From Pseudomonadota bacterium (lineage in GTDB: Bacteria; Pseudomonadota; Alphaproteobacteria; Rhizobiales; Rhizobiaceae), in contig JAEYRU010000138.1 in assembly GCA_023435335.1 (NCBI GenBank), positions 1-62,777 of the forward strand: DNA of 62,777 nt, read 5' to 3'. The notes under the pieces are model-generated. The model was not told the origin of the DNA, did no database searches, and was given only the letters and a program-made list of their open reading frames with translations. Position 1 is the stretch's first letter; each line of letters begins with the position of its first letter. This document shows positions 10,401 through 18,503 of the stretch, one piece after another. The translations under genes and the position numbers were made by a program.

Positions 10401-10549
10401 ACGTTCGGCAACTCACGAATCTCGACGCCGAACAGCGCGGCCAGGCCGGCGACCATCAGCAGCGTGTTGAGGACGAAGGCCAGCACCGGGCGGCGGACGA
10501 AAAGCGCCGTCACTCCCGTTGCAGGATTATCCCGGGGGGCTTCGCTCAA
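7421..10549 (-). CDS. RND multidrug efflux permease (AcrB/HAE1 family)
   Basis: Inner-membrane proton-driven efflux pump, 1042 aa, the full length of the hydrophobe/amphiphile RND family. The N-terminal transmembrane helix is followed by a large periplasmic loop. The TM4 motif TGLVVDDAIVVLENIVRRR has the proton-relay aspartates at 406-407 (AcrB D407/D408 type). A repeated second half starts near residue 520. It lies 22 bases downstream of the membrane-fusion protein gene, forming an adaptor-pump operon without its own outer-membrane channel. Confidence 0.95.
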   Translation of the reverse strand: MSEAPRDNPATGVTALFVRRPVLAFVLNTLLMVAGLAALFGVEIRELPNVDRPVITITTNYTGASAESIDRELTAPIEGAMARIAGVKSISSSSSFGRSRITVEFNDGVNLDAAASDMRDAVGRVQNQLPDDAETPRIVKADADAQAVMRLAVTSETMSVQDMTILIEEQILDSLAAVAGVADVQVYGDRQKVFLIDVDQSRLAALGLTIADVRGALGTVAFDTPAGSLTSNTQDLIVRASANVSSPDAFESIVVRGTTRLGDFAKVTLGADLGESQLRADGKTGIGIGIVRQAQSNTLEISEGVRAAVAEIGKTLPQGVEIFVTSDDATFINGAIHEVEIALGISVSVVLLIIFLFLWDWRATIIPAIAMPVALTATVAAIYLAGFSINILTLLALVLATGLVVDDAIVVLENIVRRRNMGMGPRAAAVLGTQEVFFAVIATTATLVAVFVPLSFLPGQTGGLFREFGFVLAIAVFISSIVALSLCPMLASRMLGAHREHSHGGAIGSFGRRAAALYGRTLRAALNAPMVVVVVAALVAGLAAALFGTIRSELTPTEDRSAAFVRISAPQGVSLDYLAQNLREIERLVQPLRDSGEIVRTFAVAGAGGSQNTGFMVLTLADWSDRQRTQQEILADVQSRIQAVRGVRAFAFQPNSLGIRGAGSGLQFAIVGNNYQQLNQAALATVAGLESDPRFDQPRLSTDITQPQLSVVVDRERASDLGIDIAGLAEAMQAMLDGRRIGSVFIDDRSFDVKLVSTTNPINDPTDLENIFLRARDGRYVPMSTIATLTEQAVAPSLAREQQMRAVSVTTGLAPGVALGSAYEAAQEIAAPHLPAGSRIVPLAEAATLDETSSGMTTIFGFAVIIILLVLAAQFESFVSALIIMATVPLGLACAVFALLMTGTSLNVYSQIGLVLLVGIMAKNGILIVEFANQLRDRGHGVREAIEQASNIRLRPVLMTMICTIVGGLPLILASGAGAEARISLGWVIVGGLGLSTLSTLYLTPVAYLLLGRFVTPKVEEEKRLHRELDHATGKRAPEPAE

Positions 10550-10571
10550 GCGTCGACTCCTTCCTGTCGGC

Positions 10572-11753
10572 TCAGGTACCGCTCGGGGCGGTTTCGCGTT
10601 GCGGACCCGCTTCGGAGATCGCGGCGCCCTGCGCCGGGGCGACGATGTCCACCGGGGCGCCGTCCCTCACCGCGTGGATGCCCTCGGTCACGACCATCAT
10701 GCCCGGTTCCACATCTGCGTCGATGAGCACGCTGTCGGTGTTGCGCTGGACGACCCGCACCGGCGTGCGCGCGGCGATCCCGTCCCTGACTGCCCAGATG
10801 AAAGCGCCTTCGGTTCCCCACTGGATGGCGAGCGGGTTGACCGCCGGATAGGTGTCGCCCGGGAAACGCATGCCGACATGGAAGGACATGCCTGCCCTCA
10901 GCGTATCGCGAGGGTTGGTTATGAGCGCGCGTACCCGTAGGGTGCGGCTCTCAGCATCGATGCGGTTGTCGAGTGCGCTGATCGTCCCGCCGAACACCTC
11001 GCCGGGGCGCGCGATCGACGTCGCTTCCAGCTCGTCGCCGACGGCGAGCATGCCGGCGAACCGCTCCGGCACGGAGAAGTCGATGAGGATCTGCGAGCGG
11101 TCGTCGATGGTGGCGATCTCGCTCTGGCTGGTCACGTAGCTGCCCGCCGACACCGAGATGATCCCGACGATGCCGGAGATCGGCGCGACGATCGCCCGGC
11201 GGTCGCGCGTGAGTTCTGCATCGCGCAGCGCGAGTTCGGCGTTGCGCACGGCGAGTTCGGCCTCGGTAAGCTGCACCGCCGTGACCGTGTTGGAGGAGCG
11301 CAGGGCGCTGACCCGCTCGAGCCGCGCGCGCGCGTCGTCGAGCGCGATGCGCGCCCTGTCGAGAGCGATCTCCTCCGTGTCGGAGTCGAGGCGGGCGATC
11401 ACGTCGCCTGCCGTCACGCTGGTCCCCGAGGTGACTGCAATCTCGGTGAGGCGACCCGAAGCAAGGGGGGTGACGGCTACGGAACTCACGGCGCGGCCGG
11501 TGCCGATGGCCGAGAGGCGGTCATTGATGGTGGCGCTCACCACCGGTTCGGCAACCACGATGGGACGCATGTTGCGCGCCCCGGCCGTGCGTGCTCCCGC
11601 CGGACCGGGGGCCGGGGTGGCGGTCGAGCCGGCCATCCAGTCGAGGCCCCAGCGCTCCAGAACCTGCGGCGCGCCGGGAACGAAACGCACCCACAGCCCG
11701 GCCGCCACGACGATGATGAGCAGCGAGACGACCAGTTGCTTCCAGAATGCCAT
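10572..11753 (-). CDS. RND efflux periplasmic adaptor subunit (membrane fusion protein)
   Basis: HlyD/AcrA-type adaptor, 393 aa. It has a short cytoplasmic start, a membrane anchor (residues 5-27) and the biotinyl-lipoyl-like and coiled-coil segments (ALDRARIALDDARARLERV). Conserved beta-barrel text includes AIVAPISGIVGIISVSAGSYV. It links the inner-membrane pump to a TolC-like channel that must be encoded elsewhere. It is the first gene of the minus-strand efflux operon. The next gene on that strand upstream is the RpiR regulator, 118 bases away, and nothing shows that this regulator controls the pump. Confidence 0.93.
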   Translation of the reverse strand: MAFWKQLVVSLLIIVVAAGLWVRFVPGAPQVLERWGLDWMAGSTATPAPGPAGARTAGARNMRPIVVAEPVVSATINDRLSAIGTGRAVSSVAVTPLASGRLTEIAVTSGTSVTAGDVIARLDSDTEEIALDRARIALDDARARLERVSALRSSNTVTAVQLTEAELAVRNAELALRDAELTRDRRAIVAPISGIVGIISVSAGSYVTSQSEIATIDDRSQILIDFSVPERFAGMLAVGDELEATSIARPGEVFGGTISALDNRIDAESRTLRVRALITNPRDTLRAGMSFHVGMRFPGDTYPAVNPLAIQWGTEGAFIWAVRDGIAARTPVRVVQRNTDSVLIDADVEPGMMVVTEGIHAVRDGAPVDIVAPAQGAAISEAGPQRETAPSGT

Positions 11754-11871
11754 CCGCTACTCCGCAGCGCAGAAATCCATCGCGCCACGGAGATGCCGCA
11801 GCGACGCAAGATCGTTCTTATGGCAGGTCTTTTTCGGCGGTGCAGCACTCAAAATCATTAAATGTGTGTAA

Positions 11872-12732
11872 TTAACCCCTGCCGCGCCTGGCGAGCGGCT
11901 TTTCCGCGTCGAGGCGCAGTTCCTCCATCTGCTTGATTCGGCTTGCGCTTTCGTTCTCCAGCCGGCGGGTCGCTTCGCCGATCAGCGCTTCGGCCACGAC
12001 GAAGAGAGCGGCGGACGAATCCCAAGCCGACGGCACCGCCGTGCGACCCGCGATGACCTGCTTCGCGAAGCGGGCGATCGGCGAGAGCCACTGATCGGTG
12101 AACAGGATGATGCTGACGCCGCGCTCGTGCGCCTTGCGGGCGAGCAGGAGCAGGCTGTCCTGGTAGCGCCGGATGTCGAAGATCATCAAGACGTCGCCGC
12201 GACCCATGTCGATCAGCCGATCGCGCCAGTTGCTCTCCTGCCCCGCCAGATGAAACACGTTCGGCCTGATGATGGCGAGGTGGGCGGCCATGTAGCGGGC
12301 TACGGGGTCGGTGAAGCGTCCGCCGATGAGGAAAACTTTGCCGCGCGGGTTGACGAGTTTCTGCACGACCGCCCGCGCCTGGCGGTCGGAAAAATGGCGG
12401 AACGTCTCGCGGATATTCTCGACGGTCGCGGCGAGCATGGCATGCTCCCCTTCCGGCCGGCTTTCGCCCGTGGCACGGACCAGCGGGGACTGCAACTGCT
12501 CGGCCAGTTCGTCCTGCAGGGCAGCCTGGAACTCGGAATAGTTCTGGAAGCCGAGCCGGGCGACGAAGCGCAGGATGGTGGGCGAACTCACGCCTGCCTG
12601 CGAGGAAAAATCGGCCACCGTGCGCAATCCGATCAGGGGATAGTTCGCCACGAGGGTCTGGGCTGCCCGCCGCTCGCCGGCGGGCATGGCGTCGATGCGT
12701 TCGGTTATGCGTTCGGCAACGCTTGTAACCAT
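11872..12732 (-). CDS. RpiR/MurR family transcriptional regulator with SIS domain
   Basis: Regulator of 286 aa with an N-terminal helix-turn-helix (residues 38-62, TVADFSSQAGVSSPTILRFVARLGF region) and a C-terminal SIS sugar-isomerase-like domain starting near residue 130. Family members sense phosphosugars or related small molecules. I chose the ATG at 12732 because GGAGAGGG precedes it. The frame stays open 38 codons further but without a convincing ribosome site. It is divergent from the N-formylglutamate amidohydrolase-type and TRAP genes, which it most likely controls. Confidence 0.9.
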   Translation of the reverse strand: MVTSVAERITERIDAMPAGERRAAQTLVANYPLIGLRTVADFSSQAGVSSPTILRFVARLGFQNYSEFQAALQDELAEQLQSPLVRATGESRPEGEHAMLAATVENIRETFRHFSDRQARAVVQKLVNPRGKVFLIGGRFTDPVARYMAAHLAIIRPNVFHLAGQESNWRDRLIDMGRGDVLMIFDIRRYQDSLLLLARKAHERGVSIILFTDQWLSPIARFAKQVIAGRTAVPSAWDSSAALFVVAEALIGEATRRLENESASRIKQMEELRLDAEKPLARRGRG

Positions 12733-12780
12733 GCCCTCTCCCCCGATTCGCCGCGATCTGCCGTGGCCGCCAAAACGCGT

Positions 12781-12807
12781 TTGACAAAGTTCGCTCTTGT
12801 GTATGAA
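12781..12807 (+). promoter_or_regulatory. Possible promoter for the amidohydrolase-TRAP operon
   Basis: TTGACA at 12781-12786 and TATGAA at 12802-12807 face the plus-strand operon. The 15-bp spacing is shorter than usual, so this is a weak call. It lies just upstream of the inverted repeat at 12840-12853. Confidence 0.35.
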
Positions 12808-12839
12808 ATCATCCAACAGCGTGCAATCATGTTGAAGAC

Positions 12840-12853
12840 GTAACATACGTTAC
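12840..12853. promoter_or_regulatory. Inverted repeat GTAAC-N4-GTTAC, likely operator
   Basis: Perfect 5-bp arms GTAAC and GTTAC around ATAC, in the divergent region between the RpiR regulator and the amidohydrolase-type gene. Its position after the candidate promoter fits a repressor site, and RpiR is the obvious candidate ligand. That assignment is inference. Confidence 0.5.
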
Positions 12854-12884
12854 ATGTCCGATTCATGCTTCTGGGGATGCCGGG

Positions 12885-13673
12885 ATGGGCGCCGAGCGCC
12901 GAGCCGACATTGCGGATTTCGTGCCGGCGAGCGTCTCCAACCGCAAGGGGGCGGGGCCGTTCATCGTCGTCTGCGACCACGCTTCGAACCACGTTCCGGC
13001 GAAGTTCGGCACGCTTGGGCTGCGCCCGGACGATCTTGCCCGCCACATCGCGTGGGATCCGGGCGCGCTGGGCGTGGCGGCCGAGCTGGCCCGTCTGCTG
13101 GACGCGCCGCTGGCCGAAAGCCACGTCTCGCGCCTGATCATCGACTGCAACCGGCCGCTCGACGCCCCCGACCTGATCTCGCCGCTCAGCGAGACAACCG
13201 AAATACCCGGAAACAGAGAGCTCGACGCGGCGGCCTGGGAAGAGCGGGTAGCGATTTCGCACCGCCCTTTCCACGCCGCCGTCGAGAACCTGGTCGAGGA
13301 GCGGCTGGCGGCGGGCCTCGGGTGCCAGATGATCGCGGTGCATTCCTTCACGCCGGTCTATCGCGGCGTTTCACGGCCCTGGCATATCGGGATAATCCAC
13401 GACGAGGACGAGCGGCTGTCGGCGCCGCTCATCGCCGCCCTTCGGATGCAGGCGGACATCGAGGTCGGTGACAACCAACCCTATTCACCCGCCGACAGGG
13501 TCTACTATACGCTCGAGCGGCATGGCCGCTCGCGCGGCCTTGCCTGCGTGATGATAGAAATCCGCAACGACGAGATCGCGGCCCCCGAGAAGCAACGAAG
13601 CTGGGCGGAGCGGCTGGCGCCCATCTTGCGCGACGCCGCACTTTCGGGGGAGGTGGCTCGTGCCGCTTCCTGA
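12885..13673 (+). CDS. N-formylglutamate amidohydrolase family protein
   Basis: Zinc-dependent amidohydrolase family (HutG-like N-formylglutamate deformylase), 262 aa. The hallmark VVCDHASNHVP lies at residues 28-38, and SRLIIDCNRPLD and HRPFH follow. In this setting (TRAP transporter, glutamine-synthetase-like ligase, aldehyde and alcohol dehydrogenases) it may hydrolyse an N-acyl or gamma-glutamyl compound rather than N-formylglutamate of histidine breakdown, since no hut genes are present. Its 3' end overlaps the TRAP small permease by 14 bases. Confidence 0.85.
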   Translation: MGAERRADIADFVPASVSNRKGAGPFIVVCDHASNHVPAKFGTLGLRPDDLARHIAWDPGALGVAAELARLLDAPLAESHVSRLIIDCNRPLDAPDLISPLSETTEIPGNRELDAAAWEERVAISHRPFHAAVENLVEERLAAGLGCQMIAVHSFTPVYRGVSRPWHIGIIHDEDERLSAPLIAALRMQADIEVGDNQPYSPADRVYYTLERHGRSRGLACVMIEIRNDEIAAPEKQRSWAERLAPILRDAALSGEVARAAS

Positions 13674-14217
13674 CGCGTCCGAAGCCACCGGATCGCCCGG
13701 CCGGCCGCTACCCCGGGCGATCGGTTCCTATGTGAGGATCGTCGATGGCATAAGCGGCGTGACAGGCCTCTTCGCCATGTACCTCGTCTGGGTGATGATC
13801 GCGATCCTCAGCTATGCGGCCTTCGTCAAGGCCTTCTTCCTGCCCTCGATCTGGACTGTGGAAATGGCCCAGTTCGTTATGGTCGCCTACTTCACGATCG
13901 GTGGCGGTTGGTCGCTGCGAGAGGAGGAGCATGTCCGCATGGACCTGCTGTATGCCGGCCTCAAGGTGCGGGCCAAGGCGCGCACCGACCTGTTCACGGG
14001 CTTGGCGCTGATCTTCTTCCTCGCGATGCTCCAGGTCGGTGGCATCGCCTCCCTGATCTACTCGTTCCAGTACTGGGAGAAGGGCTTCTCGGCCTGGGCG
14101 CCTTACATGTGGCCGATCAAGGTCGTGATCAACATCGGCGTGTTCCTCACCCTGCTGCAGGCGATCGCCAACTGGTTCAAGGACTGGGCCAAGCTGCGCG
14201 GGGCACCGGTCGCATGA
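13660..14217 (+). CDS. TRAP transporter small permease (DctQ type)
   Basis: Small membrane subunit of a tripartite ATP-independent periplasmic transporter, 185 aa with four predicted membrane helices. The start is GTG at 13660, inside the end of the preceding gene, chosen because GGGGGAGG lies 6-13 bases upstream. It couples by ATGA to the large permease. The family motif region REEEHVRMDLLY is present near residue 86. Confidence 0.88.
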   Translation: MPLPDASEATGSPGRPLPRAIGSYVRIVDGISGVTGLFAMYLVWVMIAILSYAAFVKAFFLPSIWTVEMAQFVMVAYFTIGGGWSLREEEHVRMDLLYAGLKVRAKARTDLFTGLALIFFLAMLQVGGIASLIYSFQYWEKGFSAWAPYMWPIKVVINIGVFLTLLQAIANWFKDWAKLRGAPVA

Positions 14218-15539
14218 GTTATGAGGTCATCGCGCTCCTGATGTTTTCCGGCATGATGCTGCTGCTCCTCTCGGGGCAGCGCGTCTTCGCCGTAATCGGT
14301 TTCGTCGGGGCGTTCTCAGCGCTCGTGCTGTGGGGCGAAGGCGGCGCGGAGCTTTCCTTCACCGCCATCATGAAGCTTATGAAGTGGTACCCGCTTCTGA
14401 CGCTGCCGCTGTTCGTGTTCATGGGCTACATGCTGGCCGAGAGCCGCATTGCCGACGACCTGTACAAGATGTTCCACGTCTGGTTCGGGCCGGTGCGCGG
14501 CGGGCTCGCCATCGGGACGATCCTGATGATGGTGATCATCTCGGCGATCAACGGGCTGTCGGTCGCCGGGCTCGCGGTCGGGGCCACCATCGCGCTGCCG
14601 GAATTGTTGCGGCGCGGCTACGACAAGGTGATGACGACCGGCGTCATCATGGCCGGATCGACGCTCGGCATCCTGATACCGCCGAGCGTGGTGCTGGTGC
14701 TCTACGGAATGATCGCGCGGCAGCCGGTGGGCAACCTCTGGCTCGCCGGAGTATTTCCGGGCCTGCTGATGGCGACGATGTTCATCCTCTACGTGGTGAT
14801 ACGATCCTGGCTGCAGCCTCACGTGGCGCCGGCGCTGCCGAAGGCGGAGCGCGACGAATACAGCTGGGCCGACAAGCTGAAGCTGCTCAGCGCCGGTCTC
14901 ATTCCGCTCGGCATCTTCGTGACGATGACGGGGCTGTTCATCACCGGTGTCACGAGCCTTGTCGAGAGCTCGGCGGTCGGCGTCATCGGTTCGCTCGTCG
15001 CGGCCATCCTGCGTCGCCGGCTCACGCTGAAGGTCCTGCACGACACGACGCGCAAGACGCTGGGCATCTCGGCCATGTTCTTCTGGATCATCACCGCCGC
15101 GCTCTGCTTCGGGGCGGTCTTCGACGGTCTGGGCGCGGTGCGCTCGATCGAGGCGCTGTTCCTTGGCGAATGGGGCCTCGAGCCGTGGATGGTGCTGGTG
15201 CTGATGCAGGCGACCTTCCTGATCCTCGGCATATTCCTCGACGACACGGCGATGCTGGTCATCGTCGCGCCGCTTTTCATTCCGCTGGCCGCCGCGCTGG
15301 GATTCGATCTGGTCTGGTACGGCGTCCTTTACACCATCACCTGCCAGATCGCGTACCTGACGCCGCCTTTCGGCTACAACCTGTTCCTGATGCGCGCCAT
15401 GGCGCCACCGGACGTGACACTGGTCGACATCTACCGTTCAGTGGCGCCGTTCGTGGCCATCATGCTCCTGACGCTGATCATTATCGGGCTGTTTCCGGAA
15501 ATCGCGTTGTGGCTGCCGCAACATGTCTATTCCAAGTAG
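14214..15539 (+). CDS. TRAP transporter large permease (DctM type)
   Basis: Large membrane subunit, 441 aa from the ATG at 14214 that overlaps the DctQ stop. It is hydrophobic throughout. Family motifs include PLFVFMGYMLAES, the GSTLGILIPPSVVLVLYG segment and FLDDTAMLVIVAPLFIP. It transports a carboxylate-type solute with sodium or proton symport, using the downstream DctP protein for binding. Confidence 0.93.
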   Translation: MSYEVIALLMFSGMMLLLLSGQRVFAVIGFVGAFSALVLWGEGGAELSFTAIMKLMKWYPLLTLPLFVFMGYMLAESRIADDLYKMFHVWFGPVRGGLAIGTILMMVIISAINGLSVAGLAVGATIALPELLRRGYDKVMTTGVIMAGSTLGILIPPSVVLVLYGMIARQPVGNLWLAGVFPGLLMATMFILYVVIRSWLQPHVAPALPKAERDEYSWADKLKLLSAGLIPLGIFVTMTGLFITGVTSLVESSAVGVIGSLVAAILRRRLTLKVLHDTTRKTLGISAMFFWIITAALCFGAVFDGLGAVRSIEALFLGEWGLEPWMVLVLMQATFLILGIFLDDTAMLVIVAPLFIPLAAALGFDLVWYGVLYTITCQIAYLTPPFGYNLFLMRAMAPPDVTLVDIYRSVAPFVAIMLLTLIIIGLFPEIALWLPQHVYSK

Positions 15540-15563
15540 CCAACCAACCAGAGGGTGAAGAAA

Positions 15564-16616
15564 ATGATCATCAAGCCGAACCGCAGAAGCTTCATCAAAT
15601 CCGCCGGCCTCGCAGCTGCCAGCGCTCCGCTTGCGGCGCCCTACGTCATGGCCCAGTCGACGCCGATCAAGTGGCGGCTGCAGACCTACGCCGGCGCGGC
15701 GCTCGGCCCGCACGTCACCAAGCCGGCGGTGGACATGTTCAACGCCGCGGCCAAGGGCGAAATGGAGATCGAACTCTACTACGCCGACCAGCTGGTGCCG
15801 ACCGGCGAGCTGTTCCGCGCCATGCAGGCCGGAACGATCGACGCGGTCCACTCCGATGACGACTCCATGGCCGCACCCGTCGACATCTCGGTGTTCGGCG
15901 GCTACTTCCCGTTTGCCACCAAGCACATCCTCGACGTGCCGGTGCTGTTCCAGCAGTACGGCCTGGCCGACATCTGGCGGGAAGAGTACGCCAAGGCCGG
16001 CGGGGTAGTGTGGCTGTCGGCGGCGGGCCAGGATCCGTGCCATTTCAACACAAAGAAGCCGCTCAATTCGCTTTCGGACCTGCAAGGCCTGAGGCTCTAC
16101 ACCTTCCCGACGGCGGGCCGCTTCCTGGCGCAGTTCGGCGTCATTCCGGTGTCGCTGCCCTATGAGGACGTCCAGGTCGCGGTCCAGACCGGCGAACTCG
16201 ACGGCATGAGCTGGTCGGGCATCACGGAAGACTACACGGTGGGCTGGGCGGACGTGACCGATCACTTCACCACCAACAACATCTCGGGAGCGTGGATCGG
16301 GTCGTGGTTCGCAAACGAGCGGCGCTGGGCCGACCTGCCGGACCATCTGAAGCAGCTTTGGCTGGCCTGCGTGGATGCGGGACACGAATACCGCAACCAG
16401 TGGTACTGGGGCGGCGAGGCGAAGCTGCGCGCAACCGGCGACAAGCTCAAGCTGACGACGATCCCTGATGCGGAATGGGCCGAGGTGGAGGCCGCGGCGC
16501 TGAAGTTCTGGGACGAGATCGCAGCCGAGAGCGAAACCCGCGCAAAGGTTGTCGGCATATTTAAGCAATACAACGAGATCCTGAGGAAGGCCGGCGGCGT
16601 CTACACGCAGGGCTGA
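15564..16616 (+). CDS. TRAP transporter substrate-binding protein (DctP type)
   Basis: Periplasmic solute receptor, 350 aa. Residues 7-12 RRSFIK and the following hydrophobic stretch form a twin-arginine (Tat) signal, which many TRAP receptors of the alpha-keto acid subgroup use. The ATG at 15564 follows GAGGG by 8 bases. A GTG at 15555 would add three residues but has no spacing for a ribosome site. The ligand is not evident, and an acidic or keto acid ligand is the family default. Confidence 0.88.
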   Translation: MIIKPNRRSFIKSAGLAAASAPLAAPYVMAQSTPIKWRLQTYAGAALGPHVTKPAVDMFNAAAKGEMEIELYYADQLVPTGELFRAMQAGTIDAVHSDDDSMAAPVDISVFGGYFPFATKHILDVPVLFQQYGLADIWREEYAKAGGVVWLSAAGQDPCHFNTKKPLNSLSDLQGLRLYTFPTAGRFLAQFGVIPVSLPYEDVQVAVQTGELDGMSWSGITEDYTVGWADVTDHFTTNNISGAWIGSWFANERRWADLPDHLKQLWLACVDAGHEYRNQWYWGGEAKLRATGDKLKLTTIPDAEWAEVEAAALKFWDEIAAESETRAKVVGIFKQYNEILRKAGGVYTQG

Positions 16617-16628
16617 TAATCGCGAAAT

Positions 16629-16650
16629 GGGCGGCCGCTCGCGGCCGCCC
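16629..16650 (+). other. Intercistronic stem-loop after the TRAP receptor gene
   Basis: A perfect 10-bp stem (GGGCGGCCGC and GCGGCCGCCC) with a two-base spacer follows 13 bases after the dctP-type stop. No T run follows, so it is more likely an mRNA-stabilising or attenuating hairpin than a full terminator. Confidence 0.6.
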
Positions 16651-16703
16651 GGCATTTCCGCGCGCAAGGGGCGCGCGACAACAAGCAGGGCAGGCGGGCG
16701 GAC

Positions 16704-18074
16704 ATGGCGGGAAACCTTACATTTGACGAGTTGAAGAAGGCGGTGGCCGGCGGCGAGATCGACACCGTCCTCGCCGGCGCGGTCGACATGCAGGGGCGGC
16801 TGATCGGCAAGCGCTTCCTGGCCAGGTATTTCGTCGAGTCCGCCTACGAAGAGACGCACGGCTGCAACTACCTGCTGGCCAACGACATCGATATGGAGCC
16901 GGTGCCCGGCTACAAGGCGGCGAGCTGGGACAAGGGCTACGGCGACTTCGTGATGAAGCCGGACCTGTCCACGATCCGGCGCACTCCCTGGCTGGAGAAG
17001 ACGGCGCTGGTACTGTGCGACGTGCTGGACCACCACACGCATGGCGACCTGCCGCATTCGCCGCGCGCGATGCTGAAGAAGCAGGTCAAGCGCCTGCAGG
17101 AGCGCGGCTACCTGGCTTATTTCGCCTCTGAGCTGGAGTTCTACCTGTTCGACGAGGATTTCGGGACGGCCCGCAGCAAGGGCTGGCGCGGGCTTTCGGC
17201 CGCTTCGCCCTACATCCAGGACTACGTCATCAGCCTGACCTCGCGGGAGGAACAGGTGATGCGTCGGATGCGCAACGAGATGGAAGCGGCGGGCATACCG
17301 GTCGAGAACTCCAAGGGCGAGTGGGGGCCGGGCCAGGAGGAGATCAACGTCCGCTACGCCGAGGCGCTGGAGATGGCCGATCGGCACGTCGTGCTGAAGG
17401 ACGGCGCCAAGGAGATCGCCGCCAGCGAGGGCAAGGCGATCACCTTCATGGCCAAGTATGACTACTCACTGGCCGGCAGCTCCAGCCACATCCACAATTC
17501 GTTGTGGAGCGCCGACGGCAAGACGCCGCTCTTCTTCGACAAGAACGGTCCGTGGACGCTGAGCGAACTCGGGCGGCAATGGGCCGCGGGACAGCTCAAA
17601 TACGCCAAGGAATTCACCTGGTTCCTGGCGCCGTACGTCAATTCCTACAAGCGCTTCCAGGCGGGCACCTTCGCGCCCACCAAGATCATGTGGTCCGAGG
17701 ACAACCGCACGGCGGGCTTCCGGCTGTGCGGCGAGGGCACCAAGGGCATCCGCATGGAGTGCCGCATCGGCGGCGCGGACCTCAACCCGTATCTGGCGTT
17801 CGCGGCGCTGATCGCGGCGGGCCTTGCCGGCATCGACGAGAAGCTCGAACTGAAGAAGCCGTTCGTCGGCGACGCCTACCAGGCGTCGCGCCTGCCGGAA
17901 ATCCCGAAGACCCTGCGCGAGGCAACCGAGACGCTCGCGAAGTCGAAGATGCTCAAGGCAGCGTTCGGCGAGGATGTCGTGGAGCACTACGTGCACACCG
18001 CCCGCTGGGAGCAGTTCGAATACGACCGCCGTGTCACGGACTGGGAACTGCACAGGGGTTTTGAGAGATATTGA
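16704..18074 (+). CDS. Glutamine synthetase family gamma-glutamyl ligase
   Basis: GS-fold protein, 456 aa, shorter and more divergent than GlnA. It keeps the metal-binding text ASELEFYLF (E143, E145), GPGQEEINV (E212-E213), SSHIHNS (H262, H264) and the C-terminal CRIGGADLNPYLAFAA. NRTAGFR resembles gamma-glutamylpolyamine and gamma-glutamylamide synthetases (PuuA, IpuC). It may therefore glutamylate an amine or amino alcohol at the expense of ATP. The aldehyde dehydrogenase and alcohol dehydrogenase downstream fit such a route. Ordinary glutamine synthesis is unlikely but cannot be excluded. Confidence 0.85.
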   Translation: MAGNLTFDELKKAVAGGEIDTVLAGAVDMQGRLIGKRFLARYFVESAYEETHGCNYLLANDIDMEPVPGYKAASWDKGYGDFVMKPDLSTIRRTPWLEKTALVLCDVLDHHTHGDLPHSPRAMLKKQVKRLQERGYLAYFASELEFYLFDEDFGTARSKGWRGLSAASPYIQDYVISLTSREEQVMRRMRNEMEAAGIPVENSKGEWGPGQEEINVRYAEALEMADRHVVLKDGAKEIAASEGKAITFMAKYDYSLAGSSSHIHNSLWSADGKTPLFFDKNGPWTLSELGRQWAAGQLKYAKEFTWFLAPYVNSYKRFQAGTFAPTKIMWSEDNRTAGFRLCGEGTKGIRMECRIGGADLNPYLAFAALIAAGLAGIDEKLELKKPFVGDAYQASRLPEIPKTLREATETLAKSKMLKAAFGEDVVEHYVHTARWEQFEYDRRVTDWELHRGFERY

Positions 18075-18080
18075 TGTTAT

Positions 18081-18102
18081 CACAACGTTGACATATGTTG
18101 TG
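18081..18102. promoter_or_regulatory. Inverted repeat CACAAC-N10-GTTGTG, likely antitoxin operator
   Basis: Perfect 6-bp arms lie 20 bases before the antitoxin start. The 11-mer CAACGTTGACA inside it (18083-18093) occurs again at 18131-18141 within the first codons of the antitoxin gene. This pair of sites is the arrangement expected for autoregulation by the helix-turn-helix antitoxin. Confidence 0.6.
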
Positions 18103-18122
18103 GAATCGCTGGAGATTTCACA

Positions 18123-18503
18123 ATGACCATCAACGTTGACAAGCAATGGTTCGTCGATCGGTGGACCGAAAAGGGTCTTACACTGCGCAAGGTGGCGAAA
18201 TTGATAGGTTTGGACCCGAGTGCGCTTTCACGCACGCTGAATGGCGAACGCGAGATGAAGATCCCGGAGATCGGAAAAATTGCGTCGATCCTGGACGTCC
18301 CGCGATCGGAAGTGCTCGCTCATGTAGAGGGTGGTCGCGTACGGCCGCGCCCTGAGGGCGCGGACGCCGCGACACGTATTTCCGAACATCCGGGCTTTGG
18401 ATTCATGAAAGGTCTGATCAAGTTCGAAGATGGTTTCGATGGTACCGGGCCGTTCGATGACGAGCCTTGGGATCAAGGTTACCTTGGCGGTTCCCAACGA
18501 TGA
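18123..18503 (+). CDS. Helix-turn-helix antitoxin of a PIN toxin-antitoxin pair
   Basis: Protein of 126 aa with an XRE-like helix-turn-helix at about residues 17-45 (LTLRKVAKLIGLDPSALSRTLNGE). An acidic, glycine-rich C-terminal tail (DGFDGTGPFDDEPWDQGY) is a plausible toxin-binding segment. It is coupled by ATGA to a PIN-domain gene, and an inverted repeat lies just upstream, as expected of an autoregulated antitoxin. Its base composition is less GC-biased than that of its neighbours, which suits a mobile module. Confidence 0.8.
   Translation: MTINVDKQWFVDRWTEKGLTLRKVAKLIGLDPSALSRTLNGEREMKIPEIGKIASILDVPRSEVLAHVEGGRVRPRPEGADAATRISEHPGFGFMKGLIKFEDGFDGTGPFDDEPWDQGYLGGSQR

Noticed and set aside
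7004..10726. Very long plus-strand open frame opposite the RND pump
   Set aside because: It runs antisense to a full, motif-rich RND gene and has the His/Arg/Asp-rich composition of shadow frames in GC-rich DNA.
11851..11876. TTAAATGTGTGTAATTAA near the adaptor gene, similar to the regulon operator
   Set aside because: The half-sites have the wrong spacing for TWAAC-NN-GTTAA, it lies 100 bases from the adaptor start and outside the island, and it overlaps the end of the RpiR gene.
18467..18499. Upstream start for the PIN toxin
   Set aside because: It would extend into the antitoxin gene without a ribosome site, while the ATG at 18500 overlaps the antitoxin stop in the usual way and gives the family N-terminus.
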